Assembly: GCA_001586195.1 (NCBI GenBank)
Contig: CP014609.1
Span: 3,935,001-3,991,226 of the forward strand
Direction: 5' to 3'
From: Solibacillus silvestris
GTDB taxonomy: Bacteria; Bacillota; Bacilli; Bacillales_A; Planococcaceae
DNA: 56,226 nt
The position numbers and the translations under genes are program-made. Positions 47,804-56,226 of the stretch are shown here, piece by piece. The notes under the pieces are model-generated. The model did not search any database. It was not told where the DNA came from and saw nothing but the letters and a program-made list of their open reading frames with translations. Within the stretch, counting starts at the first letter, position 1; every line of letters begins with the position of its first letter.

Positions 47804-48645
47804 AAATTTGGCACCAAAGCTTAACATCAATTGAAGATATATCGGAATATCGCGATGCGGTCATTCAGCATATTTTAAAAATTGCGCGTCCGGATGTAGA
47901 TGTCGTCCTTCACGGTATGACGAATGATACGTACCCGGAAAATTATCCCGGTCACTATATTACGTACAACTATTTACAAAGCCTGCATAAGGAGCAGTTT
48001 ATCCGCAATGCATTAATCGCGGAAAAGGCGGGCTATGATGCAGTGTTTATTGGTACGATTCCGGACGTTGGCTTAATCGAGGCACGTGCACTTGTTGATA
48101 TTCCAGTGATCGGTTACGGTCAAGCGTCAATGCATATGGCATCAATGCTTGGATCAAAAATAGGGATTGTTAACTTCCTTGCTCCGTTAGCCGATCAGCT
48201 GCGCTTCAATGCACAGCAATACGGGTTGGCACAAAAGCTTGGACCGATCGTACAGGCGGATATCGGCTTCTACGATATTATGGAAGGCTATAAAAACCCT
48301 CAGCCAATTATCGATAAATTTATTGCTGCTGCTGAAATAGCTATTGCGCAAGGTGCGGATGTTATTATTCCTGGTGAAGGGCCGATGAATATTTTCCTGG
48401 CAACCCATCATATTCACCATGTCGGCAATGTCCCGATTATCGATTCTTTTGGTACAGGAATTAAAATGTGTGAATCGCTTGTTGATCTGCAGAAGATAAG
48501 CGGTATGACGGTGACACGTGTAGGCTATTACAACGAAAAACCCCCAACGGAAATTGTTGAAAAGTTAAGAGACTATTATAATTTGAAACAAGCAGCAGCC
48601 GACATGGATTTTGGGCTATCTGTCCGCGCTACGGCGTCTGTATAA
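47800..48645 (+). CDS. Asp/Glu/hydantoin racemase-fold protein lacking both catalytic Cys
   Basis: A 281-residue protein with the two-domain racemase pattern (GTIPDVGLIEAR in domain 1, GADVIIPGEGPMN in domain 2). In true racemases and maleate isomerases each of these motifs holds a Cys. Here they are Thr86 and Glu193, and the only Cys in the whole protein is at about 224. A racemase label is therefore not justified. It may be a lyase, isomerase or decarboxylase with a different mechanism. It is the last gene of the island, start overlapping the previous stop, and is followed by a good terminator. Confidence 0.8.
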   Translation: MKIWHQSLTSIEDISEYRDAVIQHILKIARPDVDVVLHGMTNDTYPENYPGHYITYNYLQSLHKEQFIRNALIAEKAGYDAVFIGTIPDVGLIEARALVDIPVIGYGQASMHMASMLGSKIGIVNFLAPLADQLRFNAQQYGLAQKLGPIVQADIGFYDIMEGYKNPQPIIDKFIAAAEIAIAQGADVIIPGEGPMNIFLATHHIHHVGNVPIIDSFGTGIKMCESLVDLQKISGMTVTRVGYYNEKPPTEIVEKLRDYYNLKQAAADMDFGLSVRATASV

Positions 48646-48691
48646 ATTCTTTTATTTCTCAATAGTATTCAATTAAATTATTGAAAACCGG

Positions 48692-48726
48692 AGAAATCAA
48701 TTGCTATAAGGATTGATTTCTTTTTG
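48692..48726 (+). terminator. Terminator at the end of the catabolic island
   Basis: AGAAATCAAT (48692-48701) pairs perfectly with ATTGATTTCT (48712-48721), followed by TTTT. Confidence 0.78.
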
Positions 48727-48788
48727 TATGAGGGAGAAAGAAAAAACTGATTGAATAAAGAAAAAAACTATAAGTAAGAAACGGATAT

Positions 48789-48945
48789 TAAAATTGATTG
48801 GAATGGAGGGGCGACTCCTTGGGGATAAGCGTGACGCCTGAGACTTAGGAACAAAAGCTAAAAGCGCCACGTCCTGTGGCAACGCTTTTGTGACCAACAT
48901 CGTGTTGGCCTCACGCCACGCCCCCGGAATGGAAATCAATTTTTG
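48789..48945 (+). repeat. 157-base repeat element carrying a Bacillaceae-1-like RNA
   Basis: The element is bounded by AAAATTGATTGG on the left and GGAAATCAATTTTT on the right, which are near inverted repeats. Its core folds as hairpin 1 (48851-48858 with 48884-48891, inner GCCAC/GTGGC, loop GTCCT), hairpin 2 (CCAAC-ATCGT-GTTGG, 48894-48908) and an outer GCGTG / CACGC helix. The internal loop TAAAAGC / AAC and the GTCCT loop are identical to the copy at 2110-2175. The right end runs into the 3' end of the AraC-type regulator gene and provides its stop codon. Confidence 0.68.
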
Positions 48946-50408
48946 GCTGAGCCGACTGTTTTCCTCACCTGCAGACGGTAGCGGTAGGGGGTTAACTGAT
49001 AGTATTCCCGAAATACTTTAGTGAAGTAATTGCCGTCCGTGAAACCGACCATTTCCGCGATTGTCCCTATCCCTAAACTCGTTTCTATTAATAGCTTTTC
49101 GGCTTGCTGTACGCGGTACTGCTGTAAATATTTCCGGAACGGAATACCTCGTTTTTTTGAAAATACATTGCTCAAATAGTTGGTGCTTATATTTAATTTA
49201 TTCGCTGCATGCTGTAATGTCAGTTCAGCATTTTCATAGTCGCGCTCAATTATTTCGACAGCCAATTCCGTATAGTCAGCAATTTGCTGTAGCTGTAAAT
49301 TTTTCCGCGCATCGATCAGCCGCTGTGTAAACAAAATAAACTCCTGTACAATCGCATATAAAATCGGATGCTCTAATATAAAGTGGAACAGTGCGCGGTA
49401 TTGCTGTTCGATTTTTGCTTGCTGCTGCAGATGATACTTCATCATGAACCGGCGAATTTGCGCTAAAATACTCGTCAAATGGATACGCACATCATCCTGG
49501 TGGTAATAGGTAGAACTCGTTGTCAGCATATATAAAAAAGTCTTAATTGCTTTTAAATCACCGTTTTCAAGACTCGTAATCCAAAGCTGCTGTTCTTCAG
49601 GGGTTAAAAGCGGATCAAGCCTTGTCACATGAAGTGTTTGTGAGCTTTTAAAAATATGGGAATACCCTTTATAAAAGCGCTGAGCCAATGTTTTTTTACA
49701 TTCCTGATACATTGTCAGCAAAGTTGTCTCCTCGCCGTCATAAACAGCAATATTCAGCGATTCACCGCTAAATTTCTCCCATTCCTGGCTCATGATTCTA
49801 AGCTGCCTGAATAGATTGGTAAAAACATCGATTTCAGCAATACAAATCACACGGTTTTGCAGCGGTAGGGCTAACGGATTATGAAAAATAGGCAATTCAA
49901 TGAGCCACTCATACAGCATTAAGTTATGCTCGTAGTCTGCACACTCAATTAAGAAGAAAGACTTTCCATCTAATGAGAAATTCCCAGGCTTATTTAAAAA
50001 TAAATCCGAATATAATTGCGTTTCGACTGGAATGGTACTGCTTGAAGTTTCTGCCCGCTTAGTCGAAGGGATTTTCAACAATGCAGACTTTAGCTGCTCC
50101 AATGGAACGGGCTTCACAAAAAGATCGATTGCCTTTAAGCGGATTGCTTTCATTGCTTGCTGAAAAATAGGCTCCGCTGTTATTCCGATAACAGGAATCG
50201 CCTGCTTTTGTAAAAATTGCTCTATAGAAGGAGAAACAAGTTCCATTTCAATAAGAAGTACTTCCGGCCTCGCTTCTTCAAATGCTTCTATTATTCTACT
50301 GCCATCTATTACGCCAATTACTTCAATATCCCGCATAAAATAGTTTTTTAAATACCACTCAATTCCTGCAATTTCCTCAAAATCCCGCTCAACAATTAAG
50401 ATTTTCAA
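48936..50408 (-). CDS. AraC-type response regulator with altered receiver domain
   Basis: A 490-residue YesN-like protein. Residues about 1-115 form a receiver domain, but the phospho-accepting Asp is replaced by Glu54 (VLLIEMEL) and the usual acidic pair near the N-terminus is Glu-Arg. The Lys of FVKPV is kept. A long helical middle (about 130-385) follows, then two helix-turn-helix motifs of the AraC type (about 388-485, NISTNYLSNVFSKKRGIPFRKYL and IGTIAEMVGFTDGNYFTKVFREYY, each split in two halves). No histidine kinase gene is nearby. It is divergent from the YjiH-hut genes and so probably controls them. Confidence 0.85.
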   Translation of the reverse strand: MKILIVERDFEEIAGIEWYLKNYFMRDIEVIGVIDGSRIIEAFEEARPEVLLIEMELVSPSIEQFLQKQAIPVIGITAEPIFQQAMKAIRLKAIDLFVKPVPLEQLKSALLKIPSTKRAETSSSTIPVETQLYSDLFLNKPGNFSLDGKSFFLIECADYEHNLMLYEWLIELPIFHNPLALPLQNRVICIAEIDVFTNLFRQLRIMSQEWEKFSGESLNIAVYDGEETTLLTMYQECKKTLAQRFYKGYSHIFKSSQTLHVTRLDPLLTPEEQQLWITSLENGDLKAIKTFLYMLTTSSTYYHQDDVRIHLTSILAQIRRFMMKYHLQQQAKIEQQYRALFHFILEHPILYAIVQEFILFTQRLIDARKNLQLQQIADYTELAVEIIERDYENAELTLQHAANKLNISTNYLSNVFSKKRGIPFRKYLQQYRVQQAEKLLIETSLGIGTIAEMVGFTDGNYFTKVFREYYQLTPYRYRLQVRKTVGSAKN

Positions 50409-50565
50409 TCGAACACCACCTTTAATAATTACTATTTAATATATAAATTCTAAAAATCATTCAAAAAAAGTTTACTTTATTCAAATATTACTATAACTGA
50501 TGTATTTATTCTATTTATTCGGAATTGAAAGAAAATTAAACTGAAAATAACAAAGGGGTGGTTGA

Positions 50566-51900
50566 ATGACAAAGTATCAGGAAGAACATGAACTGCCGAA
50601 AATTGGACAGTTTGAAATGAGCATTTTTATTAAAATGGTGATTTGCAGTTTAATCGGAATTTTTAGTTTTTTTATTACATTTGAATGGAATGGAAAAACG
50701 TCGATTTTAATCGACCATATCGTAAGTGCATTCACAACATACACACCAGCATTAGTAAACGGGTATGTGTTGATTCTTTTAGTACTCGGAGCATTTTATC
50801 CATTTGTCACGAAAAAGTGGAATACTTCAAAAGTAAATATGGTGCTATCAATTTTTAAAATAGGTGGACTGGTCGCAGGGGTAATGCTTATTTTTGGATT
50901 TGGTCCTGCATGGTTGTTTAATCCGGATATCGGTCCATTTTTATTAGAAAAACTTATTAAGCCGGTGGGGCTGGTCATTCCGATTGGTTCGGTTTTCTTA
51001 GCATTGCTCGTTTGCTATGGCTTGCTTGAATTTATAGGGGTACTTATGCAACCGGTAATGAAGCCGATTTTCAAAACACCGGGCCGTTCAGCAGTCGATG
51101 CGGTAGCTTCATTTGTTGGCAGCTATTCGGTTGGCTTAATATTGACGAACCGTGTGTATAAGGAAGGGAAATATACAGCGAGAGAATCAGCCATTATTGC
51201 GACAGGCTTCTCTACAGTGTCAGCTACTTTTATGGTAGTCGTTGCGAAAACACTCGATTTAATGGAATACTGGAACTTATTTTTCTGGGTGACATTAGTT
51301 GTGACATTCGTCGTTACAGCGATTTCAGCCCGAATTTATCCGTTAAATAAAATTAAAGATGAATATTATGAAGGTTCAACTCCTCAGCCTGAAAAGATTA
51401 TAAAAAATGACCGTCTAAAAGTAGCCTGGACAGAAGCGGTGGAAGCAACAAAATCAAACCCGTCTTTGTCTAGAAACTTATACATTCATTTAAAAGACGG
51501 TTTTATTATGGCGATGGGTGTTATTCCTTCCATATTATCAATTGGTTTATTAGGAATGGTATTGGCAATTTATACACCGCTATTTGATTGGTTGGCCTAT
51601 ATTTTTGCACCATTTACGTATTTACTTCAAATTCCAGATCCGATGCTGACAGCCAAAGCATTGTCATTATCGATTGCGGAAATGTTTTTACCGGCGATGA
51701 TTGTAACGGAGGCGGTTCTTGTAACGAAGTTTATTGTAGCTGTTGTTTCGATTTCAGCTATTTTGTTCTTCTCTGCTGTCATTCCGGTTATTTTATCGAC
51801 AGACATCCCGTTATCAATTCGCCAAATGATTATTATCTGGTTTGAGCGCGTTGTCTTAACACTCATTTTCGTCACACCAATAGCATTTATCTTATTCTAA
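50566..51900 (+). CDS. YjiH-family membrane transporter
   Basis: A 444-residue integral membrane protein with about ten hydrophobic segments and nucleoside-recognition (Gate) type repeats, for example [24 protein letters not shown] and [18 protein letters not shown]. The family is poorly characterised. Its place directly ahead of hutU, 25 bases apart and with one likely promoter, suggests it imports histidine, urocanate or a related imidazole compound. GGGGTGG lies before the ATG. Divergent from the AraC-type regulator gene across 157 bases. Confidence 0.78.
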   Translation: MTKYQEEHELPKIGQFEMSIFIKMVICSLIGIFSFFITFEWNGKTSILIDHIVSAFTTYTPALVNGYVLILLVLGAFYPFVTKKWNTSKVNMVLSIFKIGGLVAGVMLIFGFGPAWLFNPDIGPFLLEKLIKPVGLVIPIGSVFLALLVCYGLLEFIGVLMQPVMKPIFKTPGRSAVDAVASFVGSYSVGLILTNRVYKEGKYTARESAIIATGFSTVSATFMVVVAKTLDLMEYWNLFFWVTLVVTFVVTAISARIYPLNKIKDEYYEGSTPQPEKIIKNDRLKVAWTEAVEATKSNPSLSRNLYIHLKDGFIMAMGVIPSILSIGLLGMVLAIYTPLFDWLAYIFAPFTYLLQIPDPMLTAKALSLSIAEMFLPAMIVTEAVLVTKFIVAVVSISAILFFSAVIPVILSTDIPLSIRQMIIIWFERVVLTLIFVTPIAFILF

Positions 51901-51925
51901 CTTCAAATTAAAGGAGAGATTTCTT

Positions 51926-53587
51926 ATGGTATATAAAACAAACATCCGTGCACCACGTGGTTCAGAGCTTTCATGTAAAGGTTGGACACAGGAAGCGGCA
52001 ATGCGCATGCTGATGAACAATTTAGACCCGGAAGTAGCGGAAAATCCGGATGAGCTGGTCGTATATGGCGGCATCGGGAAGGCGGCACGTGATTGGGAAA
52101 GCTACGAAAAGCTGATTGCGACATTAAAAGAACTGGAAAATGATGAAACGATGATTGTACAGTCAGGTAAACCGGTCGCAGTATTTAGAACACATGAAAA
52201 TGCACCGCGCGTACTGATCGCCAACTCGAACCTAGTGCCTGGCTGGGCGAACTGGGACCATTTCTATGAACTGGAAGAACGCAACTTAATGATGTACGGG
52301 CAAATGACGGCAGGCTCCTGGATTTATATTGGGGCACAGGGAATTCTCCAAGGAACATATTTAAGTTTTGTGGAAGCAGGGAAAAAGAAGTTTGGAACAG
52401 CCGACCTTCGTGGTAAGTGGATATTAACTGGTGGTATGGGTGGCATGAGTGGTGCCCAGCCATTAGCAGGAAAAATGGCGGGTGCGGTCATTTTAGTTGT
52501 TGAAGTGGACCGTGCGCGAATCGAACGGAAAATAAATGAAGGCTACTGTGATTATCTTGTCGAAACAGTAGATGAAGCGGTACAACTTGTAAATAAGTTA
52601 ACGGCTGCTAAAGAACCTGCGTCAATTGGTTTAGTAGGAAACTGTGCGGATATTAACCGTGAGCTGTTGAATCGTGGTTTGATTCCGGATTTTGTTACAG
52701 ACCAGACATCAGCCCACGACCCGATTAACGGCTATATTCCAAATGGGATGACGTTGGAAGAAGCACTTCAATTGCGCAAAACCGATGTGAAAACATATGA
52801 ACGCCGTGCAAAGGAAACGATGGCAGAGCATGTACGAACAATGCTTGAATTCCAGCAGGCAGGAGCGGAAACATTCGATTACGGAAACAATATCCGCGCC
52901 TATGCAAAGGAAATGGGTGTGGAAAACGCTTTTGACTTCCCGGGATTTGTACCGGCATATATCCGCCCGTTATTCTGTGAAGGAAAAGGACCGTTCCGCT
53001 GGGCAGCACTGTCAGGTGACCCGGAGGATATTTACAAAACAGATGCTTTGGCAAAAGAAATGTTTGCTGAAGACACAGCATTAGTAAACTGGATTGATAT
53101 GGCACAGAAAATGGTAAAATGGCAAGGATTACCTGCCCGTATTTGCTGGCTGGGATATGGCGACCGCCATCGATTTGCACTAAGAGTGAACGAGATGGTT
53201 GCAAACGGTGAATTGAAAGCGCCGATTGTATTCGGCCGTGACCATTTGGACTCCGGATCAGTCGCTTCACCAAACCGCGAAACAGAGGGGATGCAGGACG
53301 GATCAGATGCTGTATCAGACTGGCCGTTATTGAATGCGCTCGTCAATACAGCAGGCGGTGCGAGCTGGGTGAGCATTCATCATGGTGGCGGTGTAGGAAT
53401 GGGGTATTCCCAACATGCCGGCCAAGTACTTGTTGCTGACGGCACAAAGCTGGCAGCAGAAAAAATTAATCGCGTGCTTATTTCAGACCCGGGTATGGGG
53501 GTTGTACGCCATGCCGATGCAGGCTACGACATTGCAGTTCGCACAGCAAAAGAAAAAGGTATCAATATGCCGATGCTAAAAGGATGA
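51926..53587 (+). CDS. hutU: Urocanate hydratase
   Basis: A 553-residue protein of normal family length. It hydrates urocanate to 4-imidazolone-5-propanoate using tightly bound NAD+. Visible stretches are the NAD-binding [50 protein letters not shown] and the C-terminal [24 protein letters not shown] lies before the ATG. It is the first of the three hut enzymes here. Confidence 0.97.
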   Translation: MVYKTNIRAPRGSELSCKGWTQEAAMRMLMNNLDPEVAENPDELVVYGGIGKAARDWESYEKLIATLKELENDETMIVQSGKPVAVFRTHENAPRVLIANSNLVPGWANWDHFYELEERNLMMYGQMTAGSWIYIGAQGILQGTYLSFVEAGKKKFGTADLRGKWILTGGMGGMSGAQPLAGKMAGAVILVVEVDRARIERKINEGYCDYLVETVDEAVQLVNKLTAAKEPASIGLVGNCADINRELLNRGLIPDFVTDQTSAHDPINGYIPNGMTLEEALQLRKTDVKTYERRAKETMAEHVRTMLEFQQAGAETFDYGNNIRAYAKEMGVENAFDFPGFVPAYIRPLFCEGKGPFRWAALSGDPEDIYKTDALAKEMFAEDTALVNWIDMAQKMVKWQGLPARICWLGYGDRHRFALRVNEMVANGELKAPIVFGRDHLDSGSVASPNRETEGMQDGSDAVSDWPLLNALVNTAGGASWVSIHHGGGVGMGYSQHAGQVLVADGTKLAAEKINRVLISDPGMGVVRHADAGYDIAVRTAKEKGINMPMLKG

Positions 53588-53593
53588 TGAACT

Positions 53594-54862
53594 TTGGCTA
53601 TTTTAATAAACAATGCAAATGAAGTATTAACAATGGAAAGTGATGTAAAATTACCTCGCCGTCGTGAGCAGATGAGCGAGCTCGGCCTGAAAACAGAGGT
53701 AAGTGTACTAATCGAAGGAGATCGCATTGCAATGATTGCGCCTCTTGATGAAATAAAACAGGAGTATCCGCATCTAGTAGGTAGTGCCGAGGTTATTGAT
53801 GCACGAGGGAAGATTGTAATGCCAGGCCTTGTTGACTGCCATACACATTTAGTGCATGGGGGAACACGTGAACATGAGCTGAATATGCGTCTTGCCGGAA
53901 GGTCCTATATGGATATTATGAATGAAGGTGGCGGGATTCACTATACAACGACAAAAACACGTGAAGCGAGTTTTGATGATTTATACAATAAAACCGTTCA
54001 GCATCTAAACGAGTTTTTGCGTCACGGCGTTACGACAGTTGAAGCAAAATCGGGTTACGGTCTTGATCTTGAAAATGAAATCAAACAGCTTTATGTTGTG
54101 AAGAAACTGCAGGAAGAGCATGTGGTAGATATTGTATCGACTTTTATGGGCGCACATGCCGTTCCGAAAGAATATAAAGGCAATGAAGATGAATTCGTGA
54201 AAATTATAATAGAGCAGATGATTCCAAAAGTGGCGGAGTTAGGGCTAGCGGAATTCAATGATGTCTTTTGCGAAAAAGGAGTGTTCACACCTGCACAATC
54301 CCGTCTTATTTTGGAAGCAGGCAAAGCATACGGACTGACACCGAAAATCCATGCAGATGAAATCGAGCCATATGAAGGAGCGGAACTCGCTGCAGAAGTC
54401 GGTGCCATCTCCGCAGAGCATTTACTCGTTGCATCGGATGAAGGGATTGCTGCAATGGCAAAGGCAGGGACAATTGCAGTACTCTTGCCGGGAACCGCAT
54501 TCTTTTTACGCGCACCGTATGCAAGAGGTCGCCTCATGGTTGATAGTGGTGTACCTGTAGCCATTTCAACGGACTTTAATCCAGGTTCGTCTCCGACAAT
54601 CAGCTTGCCGTTCATTCAAAATCTGGCGTGCATGAACATGGGAATGACGATGGAAGAAGTGCTTTGTGCAACAACGATCAATGCTGCTCATGCGATAAAA
54701 CGAGCAGATGAAGTCGGTACACTAGAAAAGGGTAAACAGGCAGATGTACTGATTTTAGACGTCCCGAATTATAAGCAGCTTCAATATTTTTACGGAATGA
54801 ATCATACAGATACTGTAATTAAAGCAGGAGATGTCGTTGTGAAAGGTGGCAGCTTACTGTGA
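53594..54862 (+). CDS. hutI: Imidazolonepropionase
   Basis: A 422-residue amidohydrolase that opens 4-imidazolone-5-propanoate to N-formimidoyl-L-glutamate. The metal-binding VDCHTHLVHGGTREHE, VEAKSGYGLD, KIHADEIEPYEGAELA and ISTDFNPGSSPT motifs are intact. The TTG start at 53594 uses AAAGGA within the end of hutU, six bases after the hutU stop. The hutG start overlaps its stop. Confidence 0.97.
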   Translation: MAILINNANEVLTMESDVKLPRRREQMSELGLKTEVSVLIEGDRIAMIAPLDEIKQEYPHLVGSAEVIDARGKIVMPGLVDCHTHLVHGGTREHELNMRLAGRSYMDIMNEGGGIHYTTTKTREASFDDLYNKTVQHLNEFLRHGVTTVEAKSGYGLDLENEIKQLYVVKKLQEEHVVDIVSTFMGAHAVPKEYKGNEDEFVKIIIEQMIPKVAELGLAEFNDVFCEKGVFTPAQSRLILEAGKAYGLTPKIHADEIEPYEGAELAAEVGAISAEHLLVASDEGIAAMAKAGTIAVLLPGTAFFLRAPYARGRLMVDSGVPVAISTDFNPGSSPTISLPFIQNLACMNMGMTMEEVLCATTINAAHAIKRADEVGTLEKGKQADVLILDVPNYKQLQYFYGMNHTDTVIKAGDVVVKGGSLL

Positions 54863-55830
54863 GCGAGTTTCTTGTAAGTCCGGCAACTACTTGGAATCGA
54901 GTGGAATCTGAAGACATGAAGGTAAAAGACTGGGTTGAACCAAGTTATGGGGAGCTTTCGGAATCCTTTGATGTGGTCATTACCGGGGTCCCACTGTCCC
55001 GTTCGTCAATCAGTGCTTCAGCAGCTTCGGAATATCCGGATTTTTTCCGCAAAAGCTGGAATCTGTTCACAACGTATTCGATTGATGAAGATGTAGATAT
55101 TCGAGCACTTCGGATTGCTGATGTCGGCGATGTGAAAATGCACGGGACGAATATTTTGCAATGTCATGACAATATCGAACAGGCGATGACGGATGTATTG
55201 AATGGCTGTCCTGAAAGCTTCTATGTACAAATTGGCGGGGATCATTCGATTACTGCGCCTGTTGTGAGAGCATTTGCCAATTCTTCTGGGCAACGAATCG
55301 GTATTTTACAGTTCGATACCCATCTGGATTTACGGACAACAGAATCGGATGGCCCGACAAACGGTACACCAATCCGCCAGCTGCTTGATGCTGGTGTAGT
55401 GAAGGGTGAAGATGTGTACAACATCGGGCTGCACGGTTTTTACAATGCCACGAGTCTCATACGTGCTGCAGATCATTATGGGGTAAACCGCATTACATTA
55501 AAAGATTTCCGTCGTCGTGGCGCGGAGTCGGTAATAGCAAATGTAATGAAGGAGCTTTCTGAAAAAGTAGATGTAGTGTATGTGACAGTAGATATGGATG
55601 TACTTGATATTGCATATGCACCGGGAGTCCCTGCCTCTACACCAGGTGGCATGCGGACAGATGAGCTGTTTGATTTGTTGCATGAAGTGGGGAAATACGA
55701 CATCGTAAAGGGTACGGATTTCGTCTGTGTTGACCCGCATCGTGATACGAAGGAACTGCAGACAGTAAAAGCCGGCGTATACGCGTTTTTAACGATGATG
55801 GTATCGAGGTATGTTCATTTGAAGAAGTAA
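54859..55830 (+). CDS. hutG: Formimidoylglutamase
   Basis: A 323-residue ureohydrolase (arginase/agmatinase fold). The dinuclear manganese ligands are in GGDHSIT, FDTHLD and VDMDVLD. It hydrolyses N-formimidoyl-glutamate to glutamate and formamide, the last step of this version of the pathway. GTG start, overlapping the hutI stop. The hut enzyme histidine ammonia-lyase (hutH) is not in the window. Confidence 0.93.
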   Translation: MSEFLVSPATTWNRVESEDMKVKDWVEPSYGELSESFDVVITGVPLSRSSISASAASEYPDFFRKSWNLFTTYSIDEDVDIRALRIADVGDVKMHGTNILQCHDNIEQAMTDVLNGCPESFYVQIGGDHSITAPVVRAFANSSGQRIGILQFDTHLDLRTTESDGPTNGTPIRQLLDAGVVKGEDVYNIGLHGFYNATSLIRAADHYGVNRITLKDFRRRGAESVIANVMKELSEKVDVVYVTVDMDVLDIAYAPGVPASTPGGMRTDELFDLLHEVGKYDIVKGTDFVCVDPHRDTKELQTVKAGVYAFLTMMVSRYVHLKK

Positions 55831-55836
55831 TATATT

Positions 55837-55882
55837 GGGCTGTTTGAAAAGTTTACACGCTTTTCGAACGGTCCATTTTTTA
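55837..55882 (+). terminator. Terminator of the hut transcript
   Basis: GGCTGTTTGAAAAG pairs with CTTTTCGAACGGTCC (with G-T pairs and a bulge), followed by a T run. Confidence 0.7.
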
Positions 55883-55896
55883 TTAAGGAAGGCTTG

Positions 55897-56080
55897 AGTT
55901 TTCTAATAAGTTTGCGATTCTTTCTAATATCCGTGCCCAAGTGTCGAATAAAATGGTTATTTTCTAATAAAGCATAAGGATTTTCTAATATTGATCCCCG
56001 ATTTTCAAATATATGGTCTGAATTTTCAAATATCGTCCACCAGTTTTCTAATATATTCCGCTTTCTTCTAATAAAAGTTG
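55897..56080. repeat. Nine degenerate tandem units of about 21 bases
   Basis: The heptamer TTCTAAT, or a close variant, starts at 55901, 55922, 55943, 55962, 55983, 56004, 56025, 56046 and 56066, so the spacing is 21 bases with two small slips. On the minus strand the units translate as heptads of the form I/L-x-E-N-x-x-x. The reading frame has only a TTG start and no ribosome site, so I list this as a repeat and not as a gene. This fills most of the gap between hutG and the next gene. Confidence 0.75.
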
Positions 56081-56169
56081 ACTGCCTCTGCAATACAGGA
56101 AAATTTATGAAACTTCTCCTTGCCCCAATCGTAAATAGTAACAATTATGTTCGCAAAAGGAGGTTCGGC

Positions 56170-56226
56170 ATGAAACGTAAAATCCTGTTCGCATTCATCG
56201 GGGCACTAATGTTACATATTCTATAT
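56170..56226 (+). CDS. Start of an exported or membrane protein (cut by window end)
   Basis: AAAAGGAGG lies just before the ATG at 56170. The 19 visible codons read MKRKILFAFIGALMLHILY, a basic start plus a hydrophobic stretch, as in a signal peptide or first membrane helix. Nothing further can be said. Confidence 0.6.
   Translation, partial: MKRKILFAFIGALMLHILY

Noticed and set aside
47800..48645. Calling the gene an aspartate/glutamate or hydantoin racemase
   Set aside because: Both catalytic Cys positions are replaced.
52725..53273. 182-residue minus-strand frame opposite hutU
   Set aside because: hutU is unmistakable and the opposing frame shows no domain or ribosome site.
55815..56144. 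109-residue minus-strand frame with repeated I/L-x-E-N heptads as a protein gene
   Set aside because: It has only a TTG start, no ribosome site, and its composition follows the 21-base DNA repeat. It was kept as a repeat and a finding instead.

Overview
The window looks like chromosome from a low-GC Gram-positive bacterium of the Planococcaceae/Caryophanaceae type (Lysinibacillus or Solibacillus-like). The evidence is a 23S-5S rRNA end followed by a Bacillales-style tRNA array, strong AGGAGG ribosome sites, SLH-domain surface proteins and a hut operon. The genus is inferred from general resemblance, since no database could be searched.

Layout. 1-3591: 3' part of 23S rRNA, a structured spacer RNA, 5S rRNA and 14 tRNAs. 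3706-4128: an unknown small protein. 4543-9476: a divergent gentisate module with 3-hydroxybenzoate 6-hydroxylase, gentisate dioxygenase and fumarylpyruvate hydrolase, an IclR regulator, and a DinB-fold protein that may be the missing maleylpyruvate isomerase. Two mirrored sigma-A promoters and two copies of a 17-base operator lie between the divergent genes. 9592-21006: a metallo-hydrolase, three secreted or surface proteins (one BspA-type leucine-rich repeat protein and two SLH proteins), an AEC permease, catalase and an SLC13-type transporter. 21054-25494 (minus strand): an FAH-family hydrolase, an MFS transporter and a large sensor-regulator joining XylR_N and V4R domains to a PucR-type output.

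25941-48645 is a run of 22 same-strand genes forming an aromatic or alicyclic catabolic island. It carries two parallel meta-cleavage modules, each with an acyl-CoA-dehydrogenase-fold flavin monooxygenase, an extradiol dioxygenase and a C-C hydrolase. They share one flavin reductase and one hydratase / acetaldehyde dehydrogenase / aldolase lower pathway ending in pyruvate and acetyl-CoA. A TRAP transporter follows. After it come an SMP-30-like lactonase, a third extradiol dioxygenase, a short FAD synthetase, a lyase of the isocitrate lyase family, two further flavoprotein dehydrogenases, an SDR, a GlcG-like protein and a racemase-fold protein lacking both catalytic cysteines. The substrate cannot be read from the sequence. 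The flavoprotein dehydrogenases paired with HsaA/HsaC/HsaD-like steps suggest a ring that is dehydrogenated or aromatised before hydroxylation and meta cleavage.

48789-56226: a second copy of the structured RNA inside a small repeat element, an AraC-type response regulator, a YjiH-family transporter and hutU-hutI-hutG without hutH, then a 21-base-period repeat block and the first codons of a gene that runs off the window.
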